This document shows positions 34,103 to 43,489 of a DNA stretch of 64,000 nucleotides, one piece after another; position 1 is the first letter of the stretch; each line of letters starts with the position of its first letter. The stretch comes from Bacteroidales bacterium. Its GTDB lineage: Bacteria; Bacteroidota; Bacteroidia; Bacteroidales; UBA932. The stretch is taken from positions 60,338-124,337 of the forward strand of contig JAFVAU010000002.1 in the NCBI GenBank assembly GCA_017480345.1, written 5' to 3'. Below the pieces are notes generated by a model. It saw only the letters and a program-made list of their open reading frames with translations. It was not told the DNA's origin and searched no databases. The translations under genes were made by a program, and so were the position numbers.

Positions 34103-36298
34103 TCAGTCCTTCCACACCTTCAGGTACTGCTCCAGGGCCCACATTTCGTCGCGATACTTGGCGGCGGCGGTGAAGTCCAGCTCGGCGGCCGCCTTTTGCA
34201 TCTTGCGTTTGGCTTCGGCGGCGGCCTTTTCCACCTGCTCGCGGGACATGGAGCGGATCACGGGGTCCTGCAGCACGGCGGCCAGGTCGGCCTGGATGTA
34301 GCCGTCCACATAGGCCGATGTCCCCTCGCGCCGGGCGTCGTGGCCCAGGCCCACGGAGACATCGCCCTTGCCCAGTTCGGAGGCCGACGGGACGTATTCG
34401 GGGTGGGAGACGGAATCGCGCGCGCTCACGTGGCCGGTGACGCTGTTGCGGAGGTTCGGGTTCAGGAATCCGCTCACGTGGGTGGTGTCTTCGCCGGACT
34501 TGACCAGCTCGCTCATGAGGATGTTGGAACGCACCTGCACCTGCTTGGGCGTGATGCCGTGCAGCTTGTTGTATTCCTGTTGCTTGGCCCGGCGACGGGC
34601 GGTTTCCCGGATGGTCTCGTCCATGCTGGGCGTTACGGAATCGGCATACATGATCACGAGGCCGTTCACGTTGCGGGCGGCGCGGCCGGCGGTCTGGGTG
34701 AGGGCGCGGGCACTCCGGAGGAAGCCCTCCTTGTCGGCATCCATGATGGCTACCAGAGACACCGTGGGGATGTCCAGGCCTTCCCTGAGCAGGTTTACGC
34801 CGATGAGCACGTCAAACAGGCCGTTCTTGAAGTCTTCGATAATCTCCACGCGCTCGGCCGTGTCCACGTCGGAGTGGATGTAGCGGCTGCGGACGCCGGC
34901 CTTGGAGAGGTAGTCGTCCAGCTCCTCGGCCATGCGCTTGGTGAAGGTGGTCACCAGCACGCGCTCGTCCTTCTGGGCCCGCACGCGGATTTCCTCCATG
35001 AGGTCGTCTATCTGGTTCTGGGTGGGCCGAACCTCGATGGGCGGGTCCAGCAGGCCGGTGGGACGTACGATCTGCTCCACCACCAGGCCTTCGCTCTTCT
35101 CCAGCTCATAATCGGCCGGAGTGGCGCTTACATAGACGGTCTGGTGGGTGACGGCCTCGAACTCGTCGAAGGTGAGGGGACGGTTGTCGCTGGCGGCGGG
35201 CAGGCGGAAGCCGTATTCCACCAGCGTCTCCTTGCGGGAGTGGTCTCCGCCGTACATGGCGCGGATCTGGGGGAGGGTTACGTGGCTCTCGTCTATGAAC
35301 ACCAGGAAATCGTCCGGGAAGTAATCGATCAAGGTGAAGGGGCGCTGTCCGGGCTTGCGGCCGTCAAAGTAGCGGGAGTAGTTCTCCACGCCGGGGCAGT
35401 AGCCCATCTCCTTGATCATTTCAATGTCGTATTCCACCCGCTGTTTCAGGCGTTTGGCCTCCAGAAATTTGCCGATGGACTCAAAGTACTCCACCTGTTT
35501 CACCAGATCGTCCTGGATCTGGCTCACGGCCTTGGCGCCCTTTTCCTTGGAGGTGACGAAGTTCTTGGCGGGGTACAGGTCAATCTTGTCCATTTCCTCG
35601 AAGATGGCTCCCGTCACGGGGTCGATGAGGGCGATCCGGTCCACCTCGTCCCCGAAGAACTCGATGCGGGCGGCATAATCGGCCCCTCCCAGGAAGATGT
35701 CCACCGTATCCCCGCGCACGCGGAAGCTGCCGCGCTTGAAATCCGTCTCCGTGCGGTAATAGAGGGCGTCCACTATCTTATAAAGGAGGCGCGTCATGGA
35801 CATCTGCTCTCCCTTCCGCACCGTCACCGTCTGGTCGTGGAAGTCGTCGGGATTGCCTATCCCGTACAGGCAGCTCACGGAGGAAACCACAATCACGTCC
35901 CTGCGCCCGCTCATAAGGGCCGATGCGGCACTTACCCGGAGCTCGTCAATCTTGTCGTTGATGCTCAGGTCCTTTTCTATATAGGTGTCCGTGGTGGGAA
36001 TGTAGGCCTCCGGCTGATAATAATCATAGTAGGAGACGAAATATTCCACCGCGTTTTCGGGGAAGAAAGCCTTGAATTCACCGTACAGCTGGGCCGCCAG
36101 GGTCTTGTTGTGGCTCAGGATGAGGGCCGGACGCTGCAGTTTCTGGATCACGTTGGCCATGGTGAAGGTTTTGCCGGAGCCGGTCACGCCCAGGAGCGTT
36201 ACGCTGTCCACCCCTTGCTGGAGGGCCTTGCAGAGGCCTTCTATGGCTTCCGGCTGGTCTCCGGAAGGCTTGTACTCTGAATGAAGTCGGAAATCCAT
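34103..36298 (-). CDS. uvrB: Excinuclease ABC subunit B
   Basis: 731 aa from the ATG at 36298; the frame extends 34 codons further upstream but only through a phenylalanine-rich, AT-rich stretch that contains the promoter. UvrB motifs: Walker [11 protein letters not shown] (~36), the beta-hairpin [12 protein letters not shown] (~90), ESHVTLPQ (Walker B region, ~340), helicase motifs V/VI GLDIPTV...[10 protein letters not shown] (~505-545) and the C-terminal UVR domain ([12 protein letters not shown], ~712). It verifies damage and loads UvrC in nucleotide excision repair. The linker before the UVR domain (~600-670) is unusually long and rich in G/S/D. Confidence 0.96.
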   Translation of the reverse strand: MDFRLHSEYKPSGDQPEAIEGLCKALQQGVDSVTLLGVTGSGKTFTMANVIQKLQRPALILSHNKTLAAQLYGEFKAFFPENAVEYFVSYYDYYQPEAYIPTTDTYIEKDLSINDKIDELRVSAASALMSGRRDVIVVSSVSCLYGIGNPDDFHDQTVTVRKGEQMSMTRLLYKIVDALYYRTETDFKRGSFRVRGDTVDIFLGGADYAARIEFFGDEVDRIALIDPVTGAIFEEMDKIDLYPAKNFVTSKEKGAKAVSQIQDDLVKQVEYFESIGKFLEAKRLKQRVEYDIEMIKEMGYCPGVENYSRYFDGRKPGQRPFTLIDYFPDDFLVFIDESHVTLPQIRAMYGGDHSRKETLVEYGFRLPAASDNRPLTFDEFEAVTHQTVYVSATPADYELEKSEGLVVEQIVRPTGLLDPPIEVRPTQNQIDDLMEEIRVRAQKDERVLVTTFTKRMAEELDDYLSKAGVRSRYIHSDVDTAERVEIIEDFKNGLFDVLIGVNLLREGLDIPTVSLVAIMDADKEGFLRSARALTQTAGRAARNVNGLVIMYADSVTPSMDETIRETARRRAKQQEYNKLHGITPKQVQVRSNILMSELVKSGEDTTHVSGFLNPNLRNSVTGHVSARDSVSHPEYVPSASELGKGDVSVGLGHDARREGTSAYVDGYIQADLAAVLQDPVIRSMSREQVEKAAAEAKRKMQKAAAELDFTAAAKYRDEMWALEQYLKVWKD

Positions 36299-36306
36299 AA
36301 CAGGTA

Positions 36307-36314
36307 CAAAGATA
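36307..36314 (-). promoter_or_regulatory. uvrB -7 box
   Basis: On the minus strand TATCTTTG ends eight bases before the ATG at 36298, predicting a leader of only a few bases. It supports the choice of start over the longer open frame. Confidence 0.5.
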
Positions 36315-36350
36315 CTATCTTTCAAAAAATTTAAAAAATTCGCGGTAAAT

Positions 36351-36383
36351 TTTGCGTAGTAAAAAAAAAAATGCTTAATTTTG
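36351..36383 (+). promoter_or_regulatory. ompA-family gene promoter
   Basis: TTTG (36351-36354), 21 bases including an A-tract, TAATTTTG (36376-36383). The predicted leader is about 60 bases, AT-rich. The A-tract between the boxes (36361-36371) is a feature of strong promoters. Confidence 0.7.
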
Positions 36384-36446
36384 CAGCGATAAATGTCCAT
36401 AGGGCATTTTGAACTGGAAACAATTATTTATGTTAATACTTTAATT

Positions 36447-37694
36447 ATGAAAGGTATCAAAGTTATTTTCGGAGCCCTTGCAGCTGCAAGCCTCCTCTTC
36501 TCTGTGAACGCCAACGCTCAGGAGAACAACAATCGTGACGAGAACGGCAAAGTCGTTCGCGGTTCCTACGAGACCAACAAGGCCTTTGACAACATCTTCA
36601 TCGGTGTTGGTGCCGGTTACAACGCCGGTGTTTGGGGTCTTGGTAAGAATGGTAACGCTACCGGAAGCACCAAGTGGGGCAAAGATTATCCTGTGAACTT
36701 CCAGGGTATCGGCGGTCTGGGTGTAGACGTTTTCGTTGGTAAGTGGTTCACCCCTGCAATCGGTACCCGTATTGGTTACCTGGGTCTGTCCAACCAGACT
36801 GGCAAGTGGTCCGCCAACCCCAACCAGCACTACATCCACGCTGACTTCATCTGGAACATGTTCAACAGCTTCGCTGGTTACAAAGAGACCCGCGTCTGGA
36901 ACCTGAACCCTTACTTCACCACTGGTGTTCTGGGTTACAAGGCCACTGGTGCCAAGGCTTATGACTGGGAGTATGCCGCTGGTTTCGGTCTCCTCAACAC
37001 CTGGCGTCTGAGCAGCCGTGTTGGTCTGTTCCTTGACCTCACCGCTCTCGTGGCTCATTCCCGTCAGTATCCTGGCGCTTCCGAGCTCAGCCCCAAGCGT
37101 TTCTTCTTCCCTCTGAGCGCCAACTTCGGTCTCCAGTTCAACCTTGGTAAGACCAACTTCGACCGCCACAGCACCATCACCCCTGTCGTGATCCCTGTGC
37201 CCTTCACCACCGAGCAGTACAACGCTCTGAAGGATAAGGTTGCTGCCCTCGAGAAAGAGAACGCCGCCCTCAAGAACAAAGTTGCTGCCCTCGAGAAGGA
37301 AGTTGCTCCTCTCCGCAGCCTCGTAAACGGTCAGACCTACCTCTACGAGAACGGCAAGTTCACCGCTGTTGATGTGAAGGCTGGTGCCCCCGTCTCCATC
37401 TACTTCGACATGGGTTCCGCCAAGCTCTCCGAGCGTGAAAAAGCTCACCTCGAGTACTTCACCAAGAACATCGCTACCGCCGACACCAAGGTTGAGGTTA
37501 ACGGTTACGCCGACAAGGCCACCGGTTCCGTCAAGACCAACCAGGCTCTCTCCGAGAAGCGTGCCAAGGCTGTTGTTGACCTCCTCAAGAAGGCTGGCAT
37601 CGCCGAGAGCAACATCGACTGCAAGGCCAATGGTGGTGTGAACCTCTTTGACACCAACGCCAAGAACCGTTGCGTCACCATCGAGGTTAAGTAA
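36447..37694 (+). CDS. OmpA-family outer membrane protein, highly expressed
   Basis: 415 aa from the ATG at 36447; the open frame upstream runs through the leader and promoter. The signal peptide is KVIFGALAAASLLFSVNANA. An N-terminal beta-barrel (~25-245) is followed by a short heptad coiled coil (KVAALEKENAALKNKVAALE, ~265-290) and a C-terminal OmpA peptidoglycan-binding domain (~310-415; SIYFDMGSAKL, VNGYADKATG, LSEKRAKAV). Codons are strongly biased to GGT/GCT/GTT/AAC/AAG, unlike most neighbours, matching a very abundant protein. A strong promoter and terminator bracket it as a single gene. Confidence 0.94.
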   Translation: MKGIKVIFGALAAASLLFSVNANAQENNNRDENGKVVRGSYETNKAFDNIFIGVGAGYNAGVWGLGKNGNATGSTKWGKDYPVNFQGIGGLGVDVFVGKWFTPAIGTRIGYLGLSNQTGKWSANPNQHYIHADFIWNMFNSFAGYKETRVWNLNPYFTTGVLGYKATGAKAYDWEYAAGFGLLNTWRLSSRVGLFLDLTALVAHSRQYPGASELSPKRFFFPLSANFGLQFNLGKTNFDRHSTITPVVIPVPFTTEQYNALKDKVAALEKENAALKNKVAALEKEVAPLRSLVNGQTYLYENGKFTAVDVKAGAPVSIYFDMGSAKLSEREKAHLEYFTKNIATADTKVEVNGYADKATGSVKTNQALSEKRAKAVVDLLKKAGIAESNIDCKANGGVNLFDTNAKNRCVTIEVK

Positions 37695-37713
37695 GTTAAT
37701 TACTTATCGCAAT

Positions 37714-37748
37714 AAAAAAGCGCTGCTCAATCGGGCAGCGCTTTTTTT
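37714..37748 (+). terminator. Terminator of the OmpA-family gene
   Basis: A GC-rich hairpin (arms AGCGCTGC / GCAGCGCT, 37719-37742) is flanked by an A-run on the left and a T7 run on the right, so it can also serve the convergent aguA gene. Confidence 0.9.
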
Positions 37749-37763
37749 GATATAAAAAATGAA

Positions 37764-38786
37764 TTAAAAACCTTCCGGGAAATTCATGGTGATGCAGTGC
37801 AGGCCGCCATGCCCGGAGAGAAGGGCCCGGCAGTCAATCACTTCCACGGCCCGGTCGGGGAAGACTTTCTGGAGCTGGGCTGCAGCCACAGCATCTTTGG
37901 GAGAACTGGCCCCGGGAAGAAGGACGGCGCCGTTTACGATAAGGAAGTTGGCGTAGGAGCCGGGAAGGCGGTAGTCCTCCAGATACAAGGCGTCCGGAAG
38001 CGGAAGGGGAACCAATTTGTACGGTTTCCCGTCCAGGGTGCGGAAACTGCGAAGCTGCGCCTCCATCTCTTTCAGAGGGTCGTAATTGGGGTCCTGAGGG
38101 TCTTCACAAGAGGTGTAGGCAATGGTGTCTTCGGAGCAGAAACGGGCCAGGATGTCAATGTGGCTGTCTGTGTCGTCTCCCACAATGCTGCCGTGCTCCA
38201 CCCAGAGGATGCGCTTGAGGCCGAAGGCGCTGCAAAGCCGCTCTTCAATCTCCGTACGGCTCAGGTATTCGTTCCGGTTCAAGGAGCACAGACACTCCGA
38301 GGTGGCCATCAGCGTTCCGGCCCCGTCCGTGTCGATGCTGCCGCCCTCCAGGACGAAGGGACGCATGTCCACATATTTCACGTCCGGTGCAAAGACCCCG
38401 TTCCGGTAGAGGGTGCGCGTGATCTGGTTGTCCAGGTTGCTGCCGAATTTAAGCCCCCAGCCGTTGAAAACAAAGTCCAGGATGCATTTCTGCGTGCCTT
38501 CATAGGCCGATATGGCCCCATGGTCACGGGCCCAGGTGTCGTTGAGCGGGCACTCCGTGAAGCGCACGCGGGAACTGTCCGGCTCCCAGCCGCGGAGGGC
38601 GATGTCCTGAAGGCACTCCTCCTTGTCCCGGCACACGATGAGCAGCGGCTCATATTTGACGATGGTGTGGGCCACATTCACATAGCAGTCCAGCACACGG
38701 GGAAGGTCGTACCATTCGGTGTCGGGATGGGGCCAGGTGAGCTGCACGAAGCCCTGCTTTTCCCACTCAGCAGGCAACCTTCTCAT
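37764..38786 (-). CDS. aguA: Agmatine deiminase
   Basis: 340 aa guanidine-modifying enzyme of the peptidyl-arginine-deiminase fold. The catalytic Cys is near the C terminus in GHGGLHCITMNFPEG (~325-339). NDTWARDHGAI (~82-92), FVLEGGSID (~144) and HGSIVGDDTDSHIDI (~199) are the conserved substrate and catalytic segments. It converts agmatine to N-carbamoylputrescine. It overlaps aguB by four bases, which provides the next step. Confidence 0.95.
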   Translation of the reverse strand: MRRLPAEWEKQGFVQLTWPHPDTEWYDLPRVLDCYVNVAHTIVKYEPLLIVCRDKEECLQDIALRGWEPDSSRVRFTECPLNDTWARDHGAISAYEGTQKCILDFVFNGWGLKFGSNLDNQITRTLYRNGVFAPDVKYVDMRPFVLEGGSIDTDGAGTLMATSECLCSLNRNEYLSRTEIEERLCSAFGLKRILWVEHGSIVGDDTDSHIDILARFCSEDTIAYTSCEDPQDPNYDPLKEMEAQLRSFRTLDGKPYKLVPLPLPDALYLEDYRLPGSYANFLIVNGAVLLPGASSPKDAVAAAQLQKVFPDRAVEVIDCRALLSGHGGLHCITMNFPEGF

Positions 38787-39667
38787 TTCCCGTATCTTTT
38801 AAGGAGAACGTCGTAGGCGTCTATGCGGCGGTCCCTGAGGAAGGGCCAGCCCCGGCGCACATACTCGCTCTGTTCCAGGTCTATCTCCACCACATGGACG
38901 CCCTCTTCGGCCTTTTCAAACTCCGTGAGGAGCTCTCCCTGCGCGCCGGTGGCGAAGGAATGTCCCCAGAAGTCTATGCCCGTGGAATGGCCGGTGGGGT
39001 CCGGCTCCACGCCCGTGCGGTTCACCGTAATCACCGGAAGGCCGTTGGCTACACTGTGGCCCCGCTGGACCAGCTGCCAGGCCTGGCGCTGCTGCGCCTG
39101 CTCCCAGTCCGGGTCTGTAGGCACGCCGCCAATGGCGGTAGGGTAGATGAGGAGCTCCGCCCCGTTCAGGGCCATGGCGCGGGCGGCTTCGGGATACCAC
39201 TGATCCCAGCATACCAGCACGCCCAGGGTGCCTATAGAGGTCTTGATGGGCTCAAAACCCAGGTCTCCCGGGGTGAAGTAGAATTTCTCGTAGAAGAGAG
39301 GGTCGTCCGGGATGTGCATCTTGCGGTATTTGCCGGCTATGCTTCCGTCGGCCTCCAGCACCACGGCGGTGTTGTGGTAGATGCCGGGGGTGCGGCGCTC
39401 GAAGAGGGAGAGCACAATGACCACGCCCAGTTCCTTTGCCAGCGCGCCAAAGCGCTCCGTGGAGGGCCCGGGGATGGGTTCGGCCAGGTCGCAGAGTTTG
39501 GCGTTCTCTTCCTGGCAGAAATAAAGGCTGTTGTGCAGCTCCTGCAAAACAATGAGCTGGGCGCCCTGGGAAGCTGCTTCCCGGATATATCCTTCCAGCC
39601 GGGCCAGGTTGCCCGGAATATCGGCGGTGCAGTGCTGCTGCACCATTCCTACTTTGATTTTTCTCAT
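38783..39667 (-). CDS. aguB: N-carbamoylputrescine amidase
   Basis: 294 aa nitrilase-superfamily enzyme. The catalytic triad fits the Glu in VLQELHNSLYF (~43), the Lys in GKYRKMHIPDDP (~117) and the Cys in GVLVCWDQWYPEAARAMAL (~153). It hydrolyses N-carbamoylputrescine to putrescine, CO2 and ammonia. Four-base overlaps tie it to aguA downstream and to the HAD gene upstream, so the three are one unit. Confidence 0.95.
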   Translation of the reverse strand: MRKIKVGMVQQHCTADIPGNLARLEGYIREAASQGAQLIVLQELHNSLYFCQEENAKLCDLAEPIPGPSTERFGALAKELGVVIVLSLFERRTPGIYHNTAVVLEADGSIAGKYRKMHIPDDPLFYEKFYFTPGDLGFEPIKTSIGTLGVLVCWDQWYPEAARAMALNGAELLIYPTAIGGVPTDPDWEQAQQRQAWQLVQRGHSVANGLPVITVNRTGVEPDPTGHSTGIDFWGHSFATGAQGELLTEFEKAEEGVHVVEIDLEQSEYVRRGWPFLRDRRIDAYDVLLKRYGK

Positions 39668-40503
39668 CTGTATCGGGAGAATTGACGTAATTCGTTATCG
39701 GCCTTTATCTTGTCTATGATGGCGCACACCAGGCGGAAGGTGCGGCTGTCCTTGTTGTAATTGGCGGGCGTGATAAAACTCACACGCTGCTGGCGCAGGA
39801 GTTTCTGGGCCACGGCCTTTTTCCCGGGCTTGGCGGGGTCGAAGACGGCGATGGCGTTGCCTCCGAACATGGTGACCAGCTTCATGGAGGGGATGTCCGT
39901 CTCTCCGTCGCCAAAATAAATCATGTTGGTGAAGGGGAGGCGCTTGGCCTCGTCGGAGAGGGATTCGTTCACCTTCTGGGCGTCGCGGGAAGAGAAGATG
40001 CCCTTCTGGATTTTGAACAGGTACTGCGTCTTGGCCGTAAAGTCCACGGCAATGCCGGGCCATTCGGCCTCTCCGTTCTGGTCATAGATGTAGCTGCCGG
40101 CAAAGATATGCTTGAATTCCTTGGCAATGGGGGAGCCCTCGATAATCTCCGTGAGGCCGGAGGAATTGATGTAATGCTCCACAATCACGCCCTTCTCCCT
40201 TCCGTAGGCATTCACATGGGAGAACCATTCCCGCACGCCTTCGTAGAGCTTGATATCGGCCCCGTAGCGGTGGAAATCCTCTCGGGTGAGCTTGATGCCC
40301 ATCTTCCGGGCCTCGTCATGCATCATTTTCATGTAAGCAAGGATGTCGGAAGCATCCTGGCCGATGGCAATGCCGTTGCTCTTGGCCCAGAACTCTTCCG
40401 GTGTTTGGCCGATAGCCTGGATGAAGCCGAATTCCTGCATATTTCCCGGCGACAGGGTGCCGTCGAAGTCGTAAATCAGACCTATGATGGGTTTGCGTCT
40501 CAT
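39664..40503 (-). CDS. HAD-superfamily hydrolase
   Basis: 279 aa from the ATG at 40503; codons further upstream overlap the promoter. HAD motif I is IYDFDGTLSP (~9-18) and motif IV is MIYFGDGETDIPSM (~204). A helical cap lies between (~25-100). The substrate is unknown. It is the first gene of the aguB/aguA unit, but a role in polyamine metabolism is only suggested by position. A TATCTTTG box (40510-40517, minus strand) ends six bases before the ATG. Confidence 0.87.
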   Translation of the reverse strand: MRRKPIIGLIYDFDGTLSPGNMQEFGFIQAIGQTPEEFWAKSNGIAIGQDASDILAYMKMMHDEARKMGIKLTREDFHRYGADIKLYEGVREWFSHVNAYGREKGVIVEHYINSSGLTEIIEGSPIAKEFKHIFAGSYIYDQNGEAEWPGIAVDFTAKTQYLFKIQKGIFSSRDAQKVNESLSDEAKRLPFTNMIYFGDGETDIPSMKLVTMFGGNAIAVFDPAKPGKKAVAQKLLRQQRVSFITPANYNKDSRTFRLVCAIIDKIKADNELRQFSRYR

Positions 40504-40509
40504 ATTCTG

Positions 40510-40517
40510 CAAAGATA
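40510..40517 (-). promoter_or_regulatory. -7 box of the HAD-aguB-aguA unit
   Basis: TATCTTTG on the minus strand, six bases before the ATG at 40503. A divergent box for the acyl-CoA synthetase, TAAATTTG, lies at 40539-40546 on the plus strand. Confidence 0.5.
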
Positions 40518-40575
40518 CAGATTTTCGCAAAAAATTGCTAAATTTGCAAACTGTAACGAAACTTTAAACCTGAAT

Positions 40576-42225
40576 ATGGAAAAACAGTATCCTCACTATC
40601 TGCAGCGTCTGCAGGATGCCACCCGCAAGTTCTGGGACAAGCCCGCCCTCAATACCATTGGCGGAGACTCTTTCACCTATGCCCAGATGGCAACGGACAT
40701 TGCCCGTTTCCACATCGTCTTTGAAAAAGCCGGATTCAAGAAGGGAGACAAGATTGCCCTCTGCGCCAACAACGGTGCCAAATGGGGCTTCGCCTACCTC
40801 GCCGTCAACACATACGAAACCGTCATCGTCCCCATCCTGGCCGATTTCACCCCCGAGAGCGTGATGGGCCTGGTAAACCACAGTGACAGCATCGCCCTTT
40901 TCACCAACTCCGCCCGCTGGGCCAAGATGGATCCCGAGAAGATGCCCGCCCTCAAGGTGGTCTTTGACGTGGACACCTGGAAGGTGCTCTTCTGCCGCGA
41001 CGCCAAGATCCAGGAGACGGTGGACAAGCTGGACAATCTCTTCAAGGAGAAATACCCCAAGGGCTTCGGCCCCGAGGACGTGGTGTTCCCCACGGACAAC
41101 TGGGACGACCTCTCCACCATCAACTATACCTCCGGCTCCACGGGAGACCCCAAGGGCGTCATGCTCACGTACCGCAACTTCTCCGCCAACGTGGACTTCA
41201 GCCAGCGCCACGTGCCTGCCGGAGACAAGATGGTTTCCATGCTGCCCATGGCCCACATGTACGGCCTGGTGATTGAGTTCCTGTATCCCCTGTGCCACGG
41301 CACCTCCATCTACTGGATGGGCAAGGCTCCCACCCCGGCCAGCCTCCTGAAGGCTTTTGCCGATGTGAAGCCCTACCTCCTCATCACCGTTCCGCTGGTG
41401 ATGGAGAAAATCTACAAGAGCAAGGTGAAACCCACCCTGGACAAGCCCCTCATCAAGTTCCTCACCAAGATTCCCGGAATCAACAACATCATCTACAAGA
41501 AGGTGAAAGACGGTCTGGTGCAGGCCTTCGGCGGCAATGTGCAGGAGTTCATCATGGGCGGCGCCGCCCTGAACCCCGAGGTGGAGCGCCTCTTCAAACG
41601 CATCAAGTTCCCTTACCTGGTGGGTTACGGCATGACGGAAGCCTGCCCGCTGCTGGCCTATGAGCACTGGACCAAGTATGTGCCCGGTTCCTGCGGCAAG
41701 GCCGTGGACGTGGCCGAGGTCCGCATAGACTCCGACGACCCTCACCACACGGTGGGTGAAATCCAGGCCCGCGGTGAGAACATCACCATTGGCTACTATA
41801 AGAATGAGGAAGCTACGGCCAACGCCTTCACCGAGGACGGCTGGCTCCGCACCGGAGACCTGGGCATCATGGATGCCGATGGCAACATCTTCATCCGCGG
41901 CCGCTCCAAGAACATGATTCTGGGCCCTTCCGGCCAGAACATCTACCCGGAAGAGCTGGAAGCCGTGGTGAACAACCAGCCCTATGTGATGGAATCCGTG
42001 GTGGTGGAGCGTGGCGGAAAGCTGGTAGCACTGGTGTTCCTGGACGAGCAAGCTGTGGCTACCGCCCTGCTGGACCCCGAAGCCAAGGCCGAGATTCCGG
42101 ACAACATCCGCATGGGTGCCAACCGGCAGCTGCCCAACTACAGCCAGTTGGCCAAGGTGGAGCTCATGGACAAGCCCTTCGAGAAAACCCCGAAGATGTC
42201 TATCAGAAGATTCCTCTACAAATAG
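40576..42225 (+). CDS. AMP-dependent acyl-CoA synthetase (long-chain fatty acid--CoA ligase type)
   Basis: 549 aa from the ATG at 40576. The open frame starts 156 codons earlier, but that part is antisense to the HAD gene. The AMP-binding P-loop is YTSGSTGDPKGVML (~189-202); YGMTEACPLLAYE (~352), the GWLRTGDLGIMDADGNIFIRGRSKNMI stretch (~420-446, quoted here only as a position guide) and a C-terminal lysine in FEKTPKMSIRRF complete the family. It activates a fatty or aryl acid to its CoA thioester; exact chain length is not predictable. A TAAATTTG box lies ~30 bases upstream. Confidence 0.9.
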   Translation: MEKQYPHYLQRLQDATRKFWDKPALNTIGGDSFTYAQMATDIARFHIVFEKAGFKKGDKIALCANNGAKWGFAYLAVNTYETVIVPILADFTPESVMGLVNHSDSIALFTNSARWAKMDPEKMPALKVVFDVDTWKVLFCRDAKIQETVDKLDNLFKEKYPKGFGPEDVVFPTDNWDDLSTINYTSGSTGDPKGVMLTYRNFSANVDFSQRHVPAGDKMVSMLPMAHMYGLVIEFLYPLCHGTSIYWMGKAPTPASLLKAFADVKPYLLITVPLVMEKIYKSKVKPTLDKPLIKFLTKIPGINNIIYKKVKDGLVQAFGGNVQEFIMGGAALNPEVERLFKRIKFPYLVGYGMTEACPLLAYEHWTKYVPGSCGKAVDVAEVRIDSDDPHHTVGEIQARGENITIGYYKNEEATANAFTEDGWLRTGDLGIMDADGNIFIRGRSKNMILGPSGQNIYPEELEAVVNNQPYVMESVVVERGGKLVALVFLDEQAVATALLDPEAKAEIPDNIRMGANRQLPNYSQLAKVELMDKPFEKTPKMSIRRFLYK

Positions 42226-42265
42226 CTCTGTCCCACAGGCCCACCCTTCGCAATTTATCAATGTT

Positions 42266-42325
42266 ACCCCTTCCCTAAATCCCTCCCCTCAGGGAGGGAC
42301 TTTTTGTCGGCCTTCGGCCTCCGAA
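42266..42325. repeat. Interspersed repeat / bidirectional terminator between acyl-CoA synthetase and lysA
   Basis: It contains CCCTTCCCTAAATCC followed by a hairpin (CCCTCCCCTCAGGGAGGG), a T5 run, then a second short hairpin (GTCGGCCTTCGGCC). The first part is the same repeat family found in frame inside the GltD-like gene at 23321-23355, in opposite orientation. Confidence 0.7.
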
Positions 42326-43483
42326 TTATTCGGTAGAGGAGAAAACGGCGGGGGCCAGGGGACGGCAGTTGTACTGCGAGGCCATGGATTCGCCGTAGGC
42401 CCCGGCGCTGCGGATGGCCACCAGGTCTCCGCGCCGGCATTTGTTCAGCATCACCTGCTCGCCAAAGACGTCGGAGCTCTCGCACACCGGGCCCACCACG
42501 TCGTAGGGCTCCAGTTCTTCTTCCGAAGAGAGATTCTCTATCCGGTGCTGCGCGTGGTACAGGGCCGGGCGCAGGAGGTCGTTCATGCCGGCGTCCAGGA
42601 TGGCGAAATGCCGTTCCAGGCCGTCCTTTACATACAGCACGCGGGAAATGAGTGAGCCGCAGGGGGCCACAATGCTCCTTCCCAACTCAAAGTGGATGGG
42701 AAGGTTGGTGGTGAGCTCGTCGCTGTAGGTGCGGAAGTAACCGGCAAAATCGGCCATCAGAAAACGGTTGGGATGGCTGTACTCAATGCCCAGGCCGCCG
42801 CCCACGTTGATGTCCTTAATCTCTATCCCATGGGCCTGGAGCTCCTTCACAATCCGGTTGTTCCGGTGGCACAGGGCTTTGAAATCCCCCAGGTCCAGGA
42901 TTTGGGAGCCAATGTGATAATGCAGGCCGATAAACTCGACGCCGGGGAGACTCTGCGCCCGGCGGATGACTTCTTCCAAGACGGAATAATGGATGCCGAA
43001 CTTGTTCTCTGCCCGGCCGGTGGTAATCATCTTGTGGGTATGGGCGGCCACGTCCGGGTTCACGCGGAGGCTCACCGGAGCCACCTTCCCTTTGACGGCG
43101 GCCCGCTCCGCAAGCACTTCCAGCTCCGCCCGGGATTCCACGTTGAATCTGCCTATCCCGGCGTCCAGGGCCAGGTCAATTTCCCAATCGGCCTTGCCCA
43201 CGCCGGCGTAGAAGATGGTTTCGGGGGCAAAACCGGCCCTCAGGGCGGCCTGCACCTCTCCGCCGCTTACGCAGTCGGCCCCGAAGCCAGACGCCGCAAT
43301 GTGGTTCAGCAGCACCGGATTGTGGTTGGCCTTGATGGCATAATGCACCTGGGCGGCCGGCCAGTCCAGTTCCTTGAGCTGGTGGCGGATTTCCTCCAGG
43401 GTGCGCTGGAGAAGGTTCAGGTCGTAGTAATAAAACGGAGTGGCAAGATGCGTGAATCTTCCCACGGGGAATGTTCCTTTCAT
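42326..43483 (-). CDS. lysA: Diaminopimelate decarboxylase
   Basis: 385 aa PLP-dependent fold III decarboxylase. The PLP lysine is in HYAIKANHNP (~47-56); GLHYHIGSQI (~186-195), the glycine loop INVGGGLGIEY (~227) and the C-terminal substrate cysteine motif GPVCESSDVF (~325) are intact. It makes L-lysine from meso-diaminopimelate. It lies six bases downstream of htpG on the same strand. Confidence 0.95.
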   Translation of the reverse strand: MKGTFPVGRFTHLATPFYYYDLNLLQRTLEEIRHQLKELDWPAAQVHYAIKANHNPVLLNHIAASGFGADCVSGGEVQAALRAGFAPETIFYAGVGKADWEIDLALDAGIGRFNVESRAELEVLAERAAVKGKVAPVSLRVNPDVAAHTHKMITTGRAENKFGIHYSVLEEVIRRAQSLPGVEFIGLHYHIGSQILDLGDFKALCHRNNRIVKELQAHGIEIKDINVGGGLGIEYSHPNRFLMADFAGYFRTYSDELTTNLPIHFELGRSIVAPCGSLISRVLYVKDGLERHFAILDAGMNDLLRPALYHAQHRIENLSSEEELEPYDVVGPVCESSDVFGEQVMLNKCRRGDLVAIRSAGAYGESMASQYNCRPLAPAVFSSTE

Positions 43484-43489
43484 GGGTGT

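Noticed and set aside
34196-36280. A 694-codon plus-strand open frame over uvrB
   Set aside because: Antisense shadow of a fully conserved uvrB; low-complexity composition.
36299-36400. 34-codon N-terminal extension of UvrB
   Set aside because: Phe/Lys-rich translation of AT-rich promoter DNA; conserved UvrB begins at [11 protein letters not shown].
40108-40575. 156-codon N-terminal extension of the acyl-CoA synthetase
   Set aside because: It is antisense to the HAD gene and crosses a promoter box; the ATG at 40576 starts the conserved protein.
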